From positions 13,008,307 through 13,072,306 of the forward strand of contig NC_092228.1 in NCBI RefSeq assembly GCF_036320965.1: a stretch of DNA of 64,000 nt. Direction: 5' to 3'. The position numbers and the translations under genes are program-made. The notes beneath the pieces are model-generated. The model had not been told where the DNA came from. It was given only the letters and a program-made list of their open reading frames with translations, and did no database searches. Shown in pieces: positions 38,901 through 50,900 of this stretch. The first letter of the stretch is position 1, and each line of letters begins with the position of its first letter. The stretch comes from Panulirus ornatus. Taxonomy: Eukaryota > Arthropoda > Malacostraca > Decapoda > Palinuridae.

Positions 38901-41900
38901 CTTTATAAAAGATTTATAGTGATGAATTGCACAGTTATTCTCTGCTTGATGCTGAATTATAGGAAGTTTTCTTTATAAATGATATATAGTGATGAATTGC
39001 ACAGTTATCCTCTGCTTGCACTTTCATGTTCAGTGGTAGATTGCTAACCAAATTTATTGGGTTTCTTTTAGGATTCCATCCAAAATGCTGGACGGCAAAT
39101 GGAAATGAAGCTTATAGATCCAATGCCAGAATCTGATTGGATGGATTCCTTATCAGAAGATTCAGTCACATATGTACATGAAGCTAACAAGATAGTTGTT
39201 CCACCGCACTTGCTCAATCCTCCACTCTTTCATCGCAATTACCCTCTGTAAGTATATTAAAAAAAAAGCAGTTGAAGTAGTGAAAGGCTGGGGGATATAG
39301 AAAGGTGTGAGGAAAAGTGAATGTGAAGCTACTGTGAAATGGATCTGGAAAGTATGTATGGAAGCATGGAAAAGTGTTCAAATGCTTGATGACCATATAA
39401 GGGCAGTAATTATAGAGGAAAAAGTCTTCTTAGTGTGATTGACATGGTGTGGTAGGATAGTGATTGATGAAGTTAAAAGGGTTAGTGAATCTCCTTTCGT
39501 TGGAGAATAATATGGGCTTAGGAAAGAATGAGGATGTGTAGAGCAGATCATTTTTTTCCTCAGACAAGTAGTAGGAAAAGTTGAAGATTTAGATTAAATG
39601 TTATAGAAATAAAAAAGACATATGATAGGGTATATGTGGAAAAAGTAAGAACTTTTGTAAGTTCTTACTTAGTTTGATATACATGAAAGTAGTACACATG
39701 TGAAGGTATAATTGACAGGTTTGATTTTAATCAGGAGTGTTATGGTTGTGATAAATTTTTTGTTATTTTTCATTTCTTTGGTTGTGTCATTGCATGAGAA
39801 AGTGTGAAGTAGGTTGATTTTAATTTGATACTGAACCATGGAGAAACAAAGTTTAAGTTATCACAGTTGTTGAGTTGTTGTATGCAGAGGATGCTTCGTA
39901 TTAGCTGAATCAAGGAAAAGTTGTGCGGAATTGTGAACAAATTTATTAATATATATGTAAAAATAGGATGTTAAAAGTATCTGTAAATTATGATGGATGC
40001 TAGTTTTTGAAAAAGATGGGAGATCAGGTTGTATGATCAGTTTACTTGGAAAAGAACTAAAATTTGTAGATGAGTTTAAAAGCTTAGAAGTCAAGCTTAA
40101 TAGAGATGGTAATATCAAAGATGAAGTTGAATTTAGGCATTCAAGGTAGAAATACTAAGATTACATTGAAAACAATGGTTAATGATAAAAATTTCAGCAC
40201 ATAATGTGCAAGAAGCCTGCATGAGGAGGGTCCTTTTTCCAGCATTGATGTATAGATGTGAATTCCAAGCATGCATAGTTCAGGATGATTAAAAGAAAAG
40301 CAATGGGAGATGGATGATTTGCATCTTATGATTGTGATTAGGAGGTTAGAAAGAATAAGAAATTAAGATGTTTCAAGTGGGAGTTGGATACATTGCATTG
40401 TATAACTGGAATTATGAGGCTTGATAAGAATTAAAAAAAATGTGACAAGGTTATCTGGTGTAAGGTCACAAGAAAAGCAGGTAAATAAAGTCTTTTAGAA
40501 TCATACGGTCATATTGGACATATTTCAGATGATAAGTCTGTCAGAAAGATATCTAGTAATTCAGTAGAAGGTACAAATAGGAATGATAGACTGTGTAGGA
40601 GATAGATAGATAGATATAGTTTAGTGATTAATTAGAGATAAAGAGTCCAAGATGAAGTAATGACTAGGAATCTGATTTAATGTATGCATTGTGTGTGCAG
40701 AGGAGGTATTAAAGAAGACTTTACTCTAGATGAATCAGTTCAGTATGTTAAGGGAAAAGTAAGAAAGTTTATATCTTTTTAACAGCCCTGCACATGAGTT
40801 GAGGATGTGCATGTGGTATTCAGAAACTGTGAGTGCTTGATTCACCGCATTTAATTGGGAATGGATTAGTAATGACGGATAGATAGATAGATAGATAGAA
40901 GGGAGGGAAGGAGGAGTTATTATGGAATGCTCATCTTTGTTACATCCTCGTATTCTTTACACCCTTACATATGTGGTCAGTGGCCATCCTCATTACCCTT
41001 TCACCTTCATTATGCCCATATTTCCACTACACCTTCATCCTCATTATTTTTTTACGTTCACCACACCCATCTCAACTTCTGATGTTCCTTCTCACGATGA
41101 TGTCAACAGTGATGTACTCTCCCCCTCAAGTTTCTCAGGCCATTTGTAGTGCTAGTATTTGTTGCTGCATTTATCTTCTTTCGTAAGCAGAGCTCAAATT
41201 TTTTAGATAAGTGCAAAATGTAATATTCATGTGAAATCTGGTTTTCATCTCCACCTTAAATGCCTTGTTTGAGCGTAACATGACCAACAACAGTCTGTAT
41301 ATGCAAATATTCCAAAATCTGATAAAATCCAAAATCCAAAGCATTTCTGGTCCCAAGCATTTCGGATAAGGGATTCTCAACCTGTATTGTTTTGGTCACT
41401 GTTCTTCTGTGCTGTCTGCATGTGTCCCTGCTAGTAAGGCTAAGACCCAAAGCACACATCTGGCTGCTGCTTCCTACAGTTTCTGTCTGGAGACTGGCCA
41501 ATAGAGGGTTAACCATGAAGATACCTCCTTCTTCCTTCTGACAGCTAAACTGTGGAATTCCCTTCCTCCTTGTATCTTTTCCTCTTCCTATGGACTCTCT
41601 TGAAGAGTCAGATCTACAAGCACCAACATAGTCCTCTTTTTTTTTTTTTTTTTTTTTCTTTTTTTTTTCAAGATGGCTTTACATGGGCATATTTTTGCCT
41701 GTACCAATTTGGTTACGATGAATGAAAAGATTATATATATGATAACAGTTTCATCTACTTTTGTTGCTATCTTGAGCAAAATTTCATGTGATTTAGTTTT
41801 TTAAGCTAGTTCTTCATTCATGGATAATGGAATCCAGATATGGTAGTATTTAGCTTGCTAAGTTGTTGGTAGGAAGATTAGATAGTAGCCTCTGAAAACA

Positions 41901-44900
41901 TTGTGTTAGAGTTGCCCTTTGCCATTGGCCTGTCAAGGATGAGGTACTAAAGGCTGAGGAGTGGCACTGGAATTCACGAGTTAATCTCTTTTACCATGGC
42001 CATGGGAATGGGAGTCAGAGATTGAGAGACCTGACCTTCATTTTTTTATGTATGGGTAACTTTTGGGACACTCAAAGAAAATATGTCATATGCTGCACTT
42101 TTTTTTTCTGTGGAACGAAGGGTTTATGGGAAAAAGACAGAACAAAATTGTGATATTAGGTAATCTATTTAGACAGGAAAGGTTCACAACCAAAAGTGAC
42201 ATATATTTTCATACTGTGTATCATAATTTCCAGTTGTTAAGAAAAGAATGAATATAAAATTGGGTAAAAAAGTGTAGAAAACAGGATTTAATCATGTATA
42301 CATTACTCTGTGTGTACACATTACTCTGTGTGGGTATTTTAACAAAAACAAGTGAATTAAAGTTGTTTCACATACTATTACATCACCCCACACTTTGCAG
42401 ATTATCATGGCCTTTCCCACAATTGGTTAGGTAAGGTCTCTGTAAATTCTTATGATTTTAAAGGCATTTCCCATGCCTTTACAGTACCCAACATTTTCTC
42501 ATCAGTTCATCCTTCCCTGCTGTTAGTAAGGAAATGCTTCCTAGGTTTTGTTGAATTTCAGGTGTTTATCTTACACTTTTAGTACTTCATATTTTTCCAA
42601 ATCATACATAGCCCTTGCAACTACTGTTAGTTTTCATGGTGGGTAAATTTTTGGTCAGAAATGTACCATGGGTTTCATTGACATGGTATTTTGTGATGGT
42701 AGATTTTAGAAATGTATCCTCGCATGAAGCTTGCTCTCTCTAACCGTATTGGCCTGGCCAGTCATTATCATCAGAAAGTGCTCAATTCATCCTCATCACT
42801 TTATGCCAATTTATTTTATTTGTTTATTTTGTTTTGTCGCTGGCTCCCACGTTAGCGAGGTAGCGCAAGGAAACAGATGAAAGAATGGCCCAACCTGCCC
42901 ACATACCCATGTATATACATACACATCCACACACGCAAATATACATACCTATACATCTCAATGTACACATATATATACACACACGGACATATACATATAT
43001 ACACATGTACATAATTCATACTGTCTGCCTTTATTTGTTCCCATCGCCACCCCGCCACACATGGAATAACAACCCCCTCCCCCCCTCATGTGTGCGAGGT
43101 AGCGCTAGGAAAGACACCAAAGGCCCCATTCGTTCACACTCAAGTCTCTAGCTGTCATGTAATAATGCACCGAAACCACAGCTCCCTTTTCACATCCAGG
43201 CCCCACACACTTTCCATGGTTTACCCCAGACGCTTCACATGCCCTGGTTCAATCCATTGACAGCACGTCGACCCCGGTATACCACATCGTTCCAATTCAC
43301 TCTATTCCTTGCACGCCTTTCACCCTCCTGCATGTTCAGGCCCCGATCACTCAAAATCTTTTTCACTACATCTTTCCACCTCCAATTTGGTCTCCCACTT
43401 CTCCTCGTTCCCTCCACCTCTGACACATATATCCTCTTGGTCAATCTTTCCCCACTCATTCTCTCCATGTGACCAAACAATTTCAAAACACCCTCTTCTG
43501 CTCTCTCAACCACACTCTTTTTATTACCACACATCTCTCTCACCTTTACATTACTTACTCGATCAAACCACCTCACACCACATATTGTCCTCAAACATCT
43601 CATTTCCAGCACATCTACCCTCCTGTGCACAACTCTATCCATAGCCCACGCCTCGCAACCATACAACATTGTTGGAACCACTATTCCTTCAAACATACCC
43701 ATTTTTGCTTTCCGAGATAATGTTCTTGACTTCCACACATTCTTCAAGGCTCCCAGAATTTTCGCCCCCTCCCCCACCCTATGATTCACTTCCGCTTCCA
43801 TGGTTCCATCCGCTGCCAGATCCACTCCCAGATATCTAAAACACTTTACCTCCCCCAGTTTTTCTCCATTCAAACTTACCTCCCAGTTGACTTGACCCTC
43901 AACCCTACTGTACCTAATAACCTTGCTCTTATTCACATTTACTCTTAACTTTCTTCTTTCACACACTTTACCAAACTCAGTCACCAGCTTCTTCATTTTC
44001 TTACATGAATCAGCCACCAGCACTGTATCATCAGCGAACAACAACTGACTCACTTCCCAAGCTCTCTCATCCACAACAGACTGCATACGTGCCCCTCTTT
44101 CCAAAACTCTTGCATTCACCTCCCTAACAACCCCATCCATAAACAAATTAAACAGCCATGGAGACATCACACACCCCTTCCGCAAACCCACATTCACTGA
44201 GAACCTACATGTACGCATGCCTTACATCCTCGATAAAAACTTTTCACTGCTTCTAACAACTTGCCTCCCACACCATATATTCTTAAAACCTTCCACAGAG
44301 CATCTCTATCAACTCTATCATATGCCTTCTCCAGATCCATAAATGCTACATTCAAATCCATTTGTTTTTCTAAGAATTTCTCACATACATTCTTCAAAGC
44401 AAACACCTGATCCACACATCCTCTACCACTTCTGAAACCACACTGCTCTTCCCCAATCTGATGCTCTGTACACGCCTTCACCCTCTCAATCAATACCCTC
44501 CCATATGATTTACCAGGAATACTCAACAGACTTGTACCTCTGTAATTTGAGCACTCACTCTTATCCCCTTTGCCTTTGTACAATGGCACTATGCAAGCAT
44601 TCCGCCAATCCTCAGGCACCTCACCATGAATCATACATACATTAGATAACCTTACCAACCAGTCAACAATACAGTCACCCCCTTTTTTAATAAATTCCAC
44701 TTCAATACCATCCAAACCTGCAGCTTTACCGGCTTTCATCTTCCGTGAAGCTTTTACTACCTCTTCTCTATTTACCAAATCATTTTCCCTAACCCTCTCA
44801 CTATGCACACCACCTCGACCAAAACACCCTATATCTGCCACTGTATCATCAAACACATTCAACAAACCTTCAAAATACTCACTCCATCTCCTTCTCACAT

Positions 44901-47900
44901 CACCACTACTTGTTATCACCTCCTCATTAGCCCCCTTCACTGAAGTTCCCATTTGCTCCCTTGTCTTACGCACTTTATTTACCTCCTTCCAAAACATCTT
45001 TTTATTCTCCCTGAAATTTAATGATACTCTCTCACCCCAGCTCTCATTTGCCCTCTTTTTCACCTCTTGCACCTTTCTCTTGACCTCCTGCCTCTTTCTT
45101 TTATACCTCTCCCACTCATTTGCACCCTTTCCCTGCAAAAATCGTTCAAATGCCTCTCTCTTCTCTTTCACTAATAATCTTGCTTCTTCATCCCACCACT
45201 CACTACCTTTTCTAATCAACCCACCTCCCACTCTTCTCATGCCACAAGCATCTTTTGCGCAAGCCATCACTGCTTCCCTAAATACATCCCATTCCTCCCC
45301 CACTCCCCTGACCTCCTTTGTTCTCACCTTTTTCCATTCTGTACTCAGTCTCTCCTGGTACTTCCTCACACAAGTCTCCTTCCCAAGCTCACTTACTCTC
45401 ACCACTGTCTTCACCCCAGCATTCTCTCTTCTTTTCTGAAAACCCCCACAAATCTTCACCTTCGCCTCCACAAGATAATGATCAGACATCCCTCCAATTG
45501 CACCTCTCAGCACATTAACATCCAAAAGTCTCTCTTTCGTGCGTCTATCAATTAACACGTAATCCAGTAGCGCTCTCTGGCCATCTCTCCTACTTACATA
45601 CGTATACTTATGTATGTCTCGCTTTTTAAACCAGGTATTCCCAATCACCAGTCCTTTTTCAGCACATAAATCTACAAGCTCTTCACCATTTCCATTTACA
45701 ACACTAAACACTCCATGTATACCAATTATTCCCTCAACTGCCACATTACTCACCTTTGCATTCAAATCACCCATCACTATAACCCGGTCTTGTGCATCAA
45801 AACCACTAACACACTCATTCAGCTGCTCCCAAAACACTTGCGTCTCATGATCTCTCTTCTCATGCCCAGGTGCATATGCACCAATAATCACCCATCTCTC
45901 TCCATCCACTTTCAGTTTTACCCATATCAATCTAGAATTTACTTTCTTACACTCTATCACATACTCCCACAACTCCTGATTCAGGAGTAGTGCTACTCCT
46001 TCCCTTGCTCTTGTCCTCTCACTAACCCCTGACTTTACTCCCAAGACATTCCCAAACCACTCTTCCCCTTTACCCTTTAGCTTCGTTTCACTCAGAGCCA
46101 AAACATCCAGGTTCCTTTCCTCAAACATACTACCTATCTCTCCTTTTTACACATCTTGGTTACATCCACACACATTTAGACACCCCAATCTGAGCCTTCG
46201 AGGAAGATGAGCACTCCTCGCGTGACTCCTTCTTCTGTTTCCCCTTTTAGAAAGTTAAAATACAAGGAGGGGAGGGTTTCTGGCCCCCCTCTCCCGTCCC
46301 CTTTAGTCGCCTTCTACGACACGTGAGGAATGCGTGGGAAGTATTCTTTCTCCCCTATGCCATAGAAGTGCCAACAGAGACACATAATATACCTACTGTA
46401 TGATTACCCTGCATAATTGTTAATCATATTGAAGACACCTTATTTGGTGCTTTTTCTGCAGACACATAGATTATGTTATATTGTCTATATACAGGTTAGC
46501 TGTAGGTAGCAGAAAGAAATGTTTTTTTTTTTTTTTTTTTTTTTTTTTATACTTTGTCGCTGTCTCCCGCGTTTGCGAGGTAGCGCAAGGAAACAGACGA
46601 AAGAAATGGCCCAACCCCCCCCCCCCATACACATGTACATACACACGTCCACACACGCAAATATACATACCTACACAGCTTTCCATGGTTTACCCCAGAC
46701 GCTTCACATGCCTTGATTCAATCCACTGACAGCACGTCAACCCCTGTATACCACATGACTCCAATTCACTCTATTCCTTGCCCTCCTTTCACCCTCCTGC
46801 ATGTTCAGGCCCCGATCACACAAAATCTTTTTCACTCCATCTTTCCACCTCCAATTTGGTCTCCCTCTTCTCCTCGTTCCCTCCACCTCCGACACATATA
46901 TCCTCTTGGTCAATCTCTCCTCACTCATTCTCTCCATGTGCCCAAACCATTTCAAAACACCCTCTTCTGCTCTCTCAACCACGCTCTTTTTATTTCCACA
47001 CATCTCTCTTACCCTTACGTTACTTACTCGATCAAACCACCTCACACCACACATTGTCCTCAAACATCTCATTTCCAGCACATCCATCCTCCTGCGCACA
47101 TCTCTATCCATAGCCCACGCCTCGCAACCATACAACATTGTTGGAACCACTATTCCCTCAAACATACCCATTTTCGCTTTCCGAGATAATGTTCTCGACT
47201 TCCACACATTTTTCAAGGCTCCCAAAATTTTCGCCCCCTCCCCCACCCTATGATCCACTTCCGCTTCCATGGTTCCATCCGCTGACAGATCCACTCCCAG
47301 ATATCTAAAACACTTCACTTCCTCCAGTTTTTCTCCATTCAAACTCACCTCCCAATTGACTTGACCCTCACCCCTACTGTACCTAATAACCTTGCTCTTA
47401 TTCACATTTACTCTCAACTTTCTTCTTCCACACACTTTACCAAACTCAGTCACCAGCTTCTGCAGTTTCTCACATGAATCAGCCACCAGCGCTGTATCAT
47501 CAGCGAACAACAACTGACTCACTTCCCAAGCTCTCTCATCCCCAACAGACTTCATACTTGCCCCTCTTTCCAGGACTCATGCATTTACCTCCCTTACAAC
47601 CCCATCCATAAACAAATTAAACAACCATGGAGACATCACACACCCCTGCCGCAAACCTACATTCACTGAGAACCAATCACTTTCCTCTCTTCCTACACGT
47701 ACACATGCCTTACATCCTCGATAAAAACTTTTCACTGCTTCTAACAACTTGCCTCCCACACCATATATTCTTAATACCTTCCACAGAGCATCTCTATCAA
47801 CTCTATCATATGCCTTCTCCAGATCCATAAATGCTACATACAAATCCATTTGCTTTTCTAAGTATTTCTCACATACATTCTTCAAAGCAAACACCTGATC

Positions 47901-50900
47901 CACACATCCTCTACCACTTCTGAAACCGCACTGCTCTTCCCCAATCTGATGCTCTGTACATGCCTTCACCCTCTCGATCAATACCCTCCCATATAATTTA
48001 CCAGGAATACTCAACAAACTTATACCTCTGTAATTTGAGCACTCACTCTTATCCCCTTTGCCTTTGTACAATGGCACTATGCACGCATTCCGCCAATCCT
48101 CAGGCACCTCACCATGAGTCATACATACATTAAATAACCTTACCAACCAGTCAACAATACAGTCACCCCCTTTTTTAATAAATTCCACTGCAATACCATC
48201 CAAACCTGCTGCCTTGCCGGCTTTCATCTTCCGCAAAGCTTTTACTACCTCTTCTCTGTTTACCAAATCATTTTCCCTAACCCTCTCACTTTGCACACCA
48301 CCTCGACCAAAACACCCTATATCTGCCACTCTGTCATCAGACACATTCAACAAACCTTCAAAATACTCATTCCATCTCCTTCTCACATCACCGCTACTTG
48401 TTATCACCTCCCCATTTGCGCCCTTCACTGAAGTTCCCATTTGCTCCCTTGTCTTACGCACCCTATTTACCTCCTTCCAGAACATCTTTTTATTCTCCCT
48501 AAAATTTACTGATAGTCTCTCACCCCAACTCTCATTTGCCCTTTTTTTCACCTCTTGCACCTTTCTCTTGACCTCCTGTCTCTTTCTTTTATACTTCTCC
48601 CACTCAATTGCATTTTTTCCCTGCAAAAATCGTCCAAATGCCTCTCTCTTCTCTTTCACTAATACTCTTACTTCTTCATCCCACCACTCACTACCCTTTC
48701 TAAACAGCCCACCTCCCACTCTTCTCATGCCACAAGCATCTTTTGCGCAATCCATCACTGATTCCCTAAATACATCCCATTCCTCCCCCACTCCCCTTAC
48801 TTCCATTGTTCTCACCTTTTTCCATTCTGTACACAGTCTCTCCTGGTACTTCCCCACACAGGTCTCCTGTAAAACATCATGTAAAACATCTTTATGTCAT
48901 ATACAGTTAAGAATTTTAATGGTACTAGTTATTTCATGTGAGCATAAGTTATTTTCTTAATCAGAATGTTGTGTAAATGTTATGTGTAAAATTCATGTTA
49001 TATTGCTAAGATGATATGTAAAACCAAAATTACAAATAAATCTTGCCATATTTTTCCTATCAGAGCAATGCTGTATGGAAGCTTGGGTGTACAAATAGCT
49101 CGTGAGATGCTTAGAGCTCTTGATTCAGTTGGTCTTGCATGGAACAGCAGAGGACAGTTGGTGGAACGAACAGTGTATACAAACAGGTTAGAACTGTATA
49201 TTATGATTTTTTCATAGAAATATAGATATATTTTACATGCCATTTCTATTTTTTAGATTTGAATAACTTACAAACCATCAGATATATCAGTGCTATGGTA
49301 TTTCTTAACCTTTAGATCCCAGTTCTATTGTGCAGTAAGTAAATAGTGTAAAGTGTGGTGAGTGTTATTGTGCAGTGCAGAGGTGCTTGTAATTTTAAAC
49401 AGTGATTTCCTGATAACGTGGCACATGTAGGGCTGAGGCCTTTCCAACTTAGTGGATTTTCTGAGTTGTCATAAGTCCACAAAAATCTCGGGTAGATACT
49501 GAAATGAACATGGAAATACTAATGTTACCAAAGATAGAGTTATATTAGATACTTACTCACATTCAGGGGTTAGTTTTGAAGTAATTGCACAGGTGCAGAA
49601 GGTGGCAAATGTATCAGGTGCATGAGGAGGCAGCAAAAAAGTCTCTATAACTGGTGAACTTTATTGCTACTTTTTAACTTTTAGTTCCTCACCCATAACA
49701 CACCACTGCCAGAGAGCAACTCTAGTGCAGTGTTTTCTGAGGCTCCTACCTACACTTCTATTCATTGCTCCTATCATTTTGCCAAAAGGTAGGGCTAATG
49801 CATAGCACTCACTGCAGGGAAATCTAGAGTTATCAAGAATTTATTTTGTTTGTGAGGGATGTCTGATCATTATCTTGTGGAGGCTAAGGTGAAGATTTGT
49901 ATGGGTTTTCAGAAAAGAAGAGTGAATGTTGGGGTGAAGAGGGTGGTGAGAGTAAGTGAGCTTGGGAAGGAGACTTGTGTGAGGAAGTACCAGGAGAGAC
50001 TGAGTACAGAATGGAAAAAGGTGAGAACAATGGAAGTAAGGGGAGTGGGGGAGGAATGGGATGTATTTAGGGAATCAGTGATGGATTGCGCAAAAGATGC
50101 TTGTGGCATGAGAAGAGTGGGAGGTGGGTTGATTAGAAAGGGTAGTGAGTGGTGGGATGAAGAAGTAAGAGTATTAGTGAAAGAGAAGAGAGAGGCATTT
50201 GGACGATTTTTGCAGGGAAAAAATGCAATTGAGTGGGAGATGTATAAAAGAAAGAGACAGGAGGTCAAGAGAAAGGTGCAAGAGGTGAAAAAAAGGGCAA
50301 ATGAGAGTTGGGGTGAGAGAGTATCATTAAATTTTAGGGAGAATAAAAAGATGTTCTGGAAGGAGGTAAATAAAGTGCGTAAGACAAGGGAGCAAATGGG
50401 AACTTCAGTGAAGGGCGCAAATGGGGAGGTGATAACAAGTAGTGGTGATGTGAGAAGGAGATGGAGTGAGTATTTTGAAGGTTTGTTGAATGTGTTTGAT
50501 GATAGAGTGGCAGATATAGGGTGTTTTGGTCGAGGTGGTGTGCAAAGTGAGAGGGTTAGGGAAAATGATTTGGTAAACAGAGAAGAGGTAGTGAAAGCTT
50601 TGCGGAAGATGAAAGCCGGCAAGGCAGCAGGTTTGGATGGTACTGCAGTGGAATTTATAAGAAAAGGGGGTGACTGTATTGTTGACTGGTTGGTAAGGTT
50701 ATTTAATGTATGTATGATTCATGGTGAGGTGCCTGAGGATTGGCGGAATGCGTGCATAGTGCCATTGTACAAAGGCAAAGGGGATAAGAGTGAGTGCTCA
50801 AATTACAGAGGTATAAGTTTGTTGAGTATTCCTGGTAAATTATATGGGAGGGTATTGATTGAGAGGGTGAAGGCATGTACAGAGCATCAGATTGGGGAAG

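Larger units (their letters stand above)
42836..46366 (-). mobile_element. RTE-type LINE, nearly full-length older copy 4 with long 3' tail
   Basis: On the - strand from right to left: a ~200-bp 5' leader (46366 to about 46180), the APE endonuclease, the reverse transcriptase, the stop at about 43222, and a ~390-bp 3' tail with two 'gcgctacctcgc' modules. This is the only copy here with the endonuclease. An in-frame TAA at 46147-46149 and a 19-bp deletion near 44200 (loss of the sequence encoding G-R-E-E-S-D-W) break the frame, so it is dead. It has the long tail that the young copies lack, so it represents the older form of the family. Confidence 0.92.
46521..48868 (-). mobile_element. RTE-type LINE, young copy 5 (5'-truncated, subfamily A, short 3' tail)
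   Basis: The poly-T at about 46520-46548 is the A tail of a - strand insertion. The short 3' tail and then the reverse transcriptase frame follow, up to K-Y-Q-E-R-L at about 48857. The endonuclease is missing. One nonsense change (TGA on the - strand at 47577-47579, from an AGA in sister copies) splits the frame into 46737-47555 and 47577-48857. Otherwise it is open. It shares subfamily-A residues with copy 1. It ends 195 bp before M13 exon 8. No clear target-site duplication found. Confidence 0.94.

Noticed and set aside
42836..43232. Possible SINE or satellite made of 'gcgaggtagcgcaaggaaac' sequence
   Set aside because: It is the 3' tail of the RTE element, since it directly follows the reverse transcriptase stop in every longer copy.
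48214..48960. 248-codon + strand open frame antisense to RTE copy 5 (similar ones at 49909-50622, 51647-52315, 45080-45439)
   Set aside because: Lies opposite the reverse transcriptase frame in every copy, and is Ser/Phe/Leu/Thr-rich as expected from purine-rich coding sequence read backwards. It has no domain of its own.
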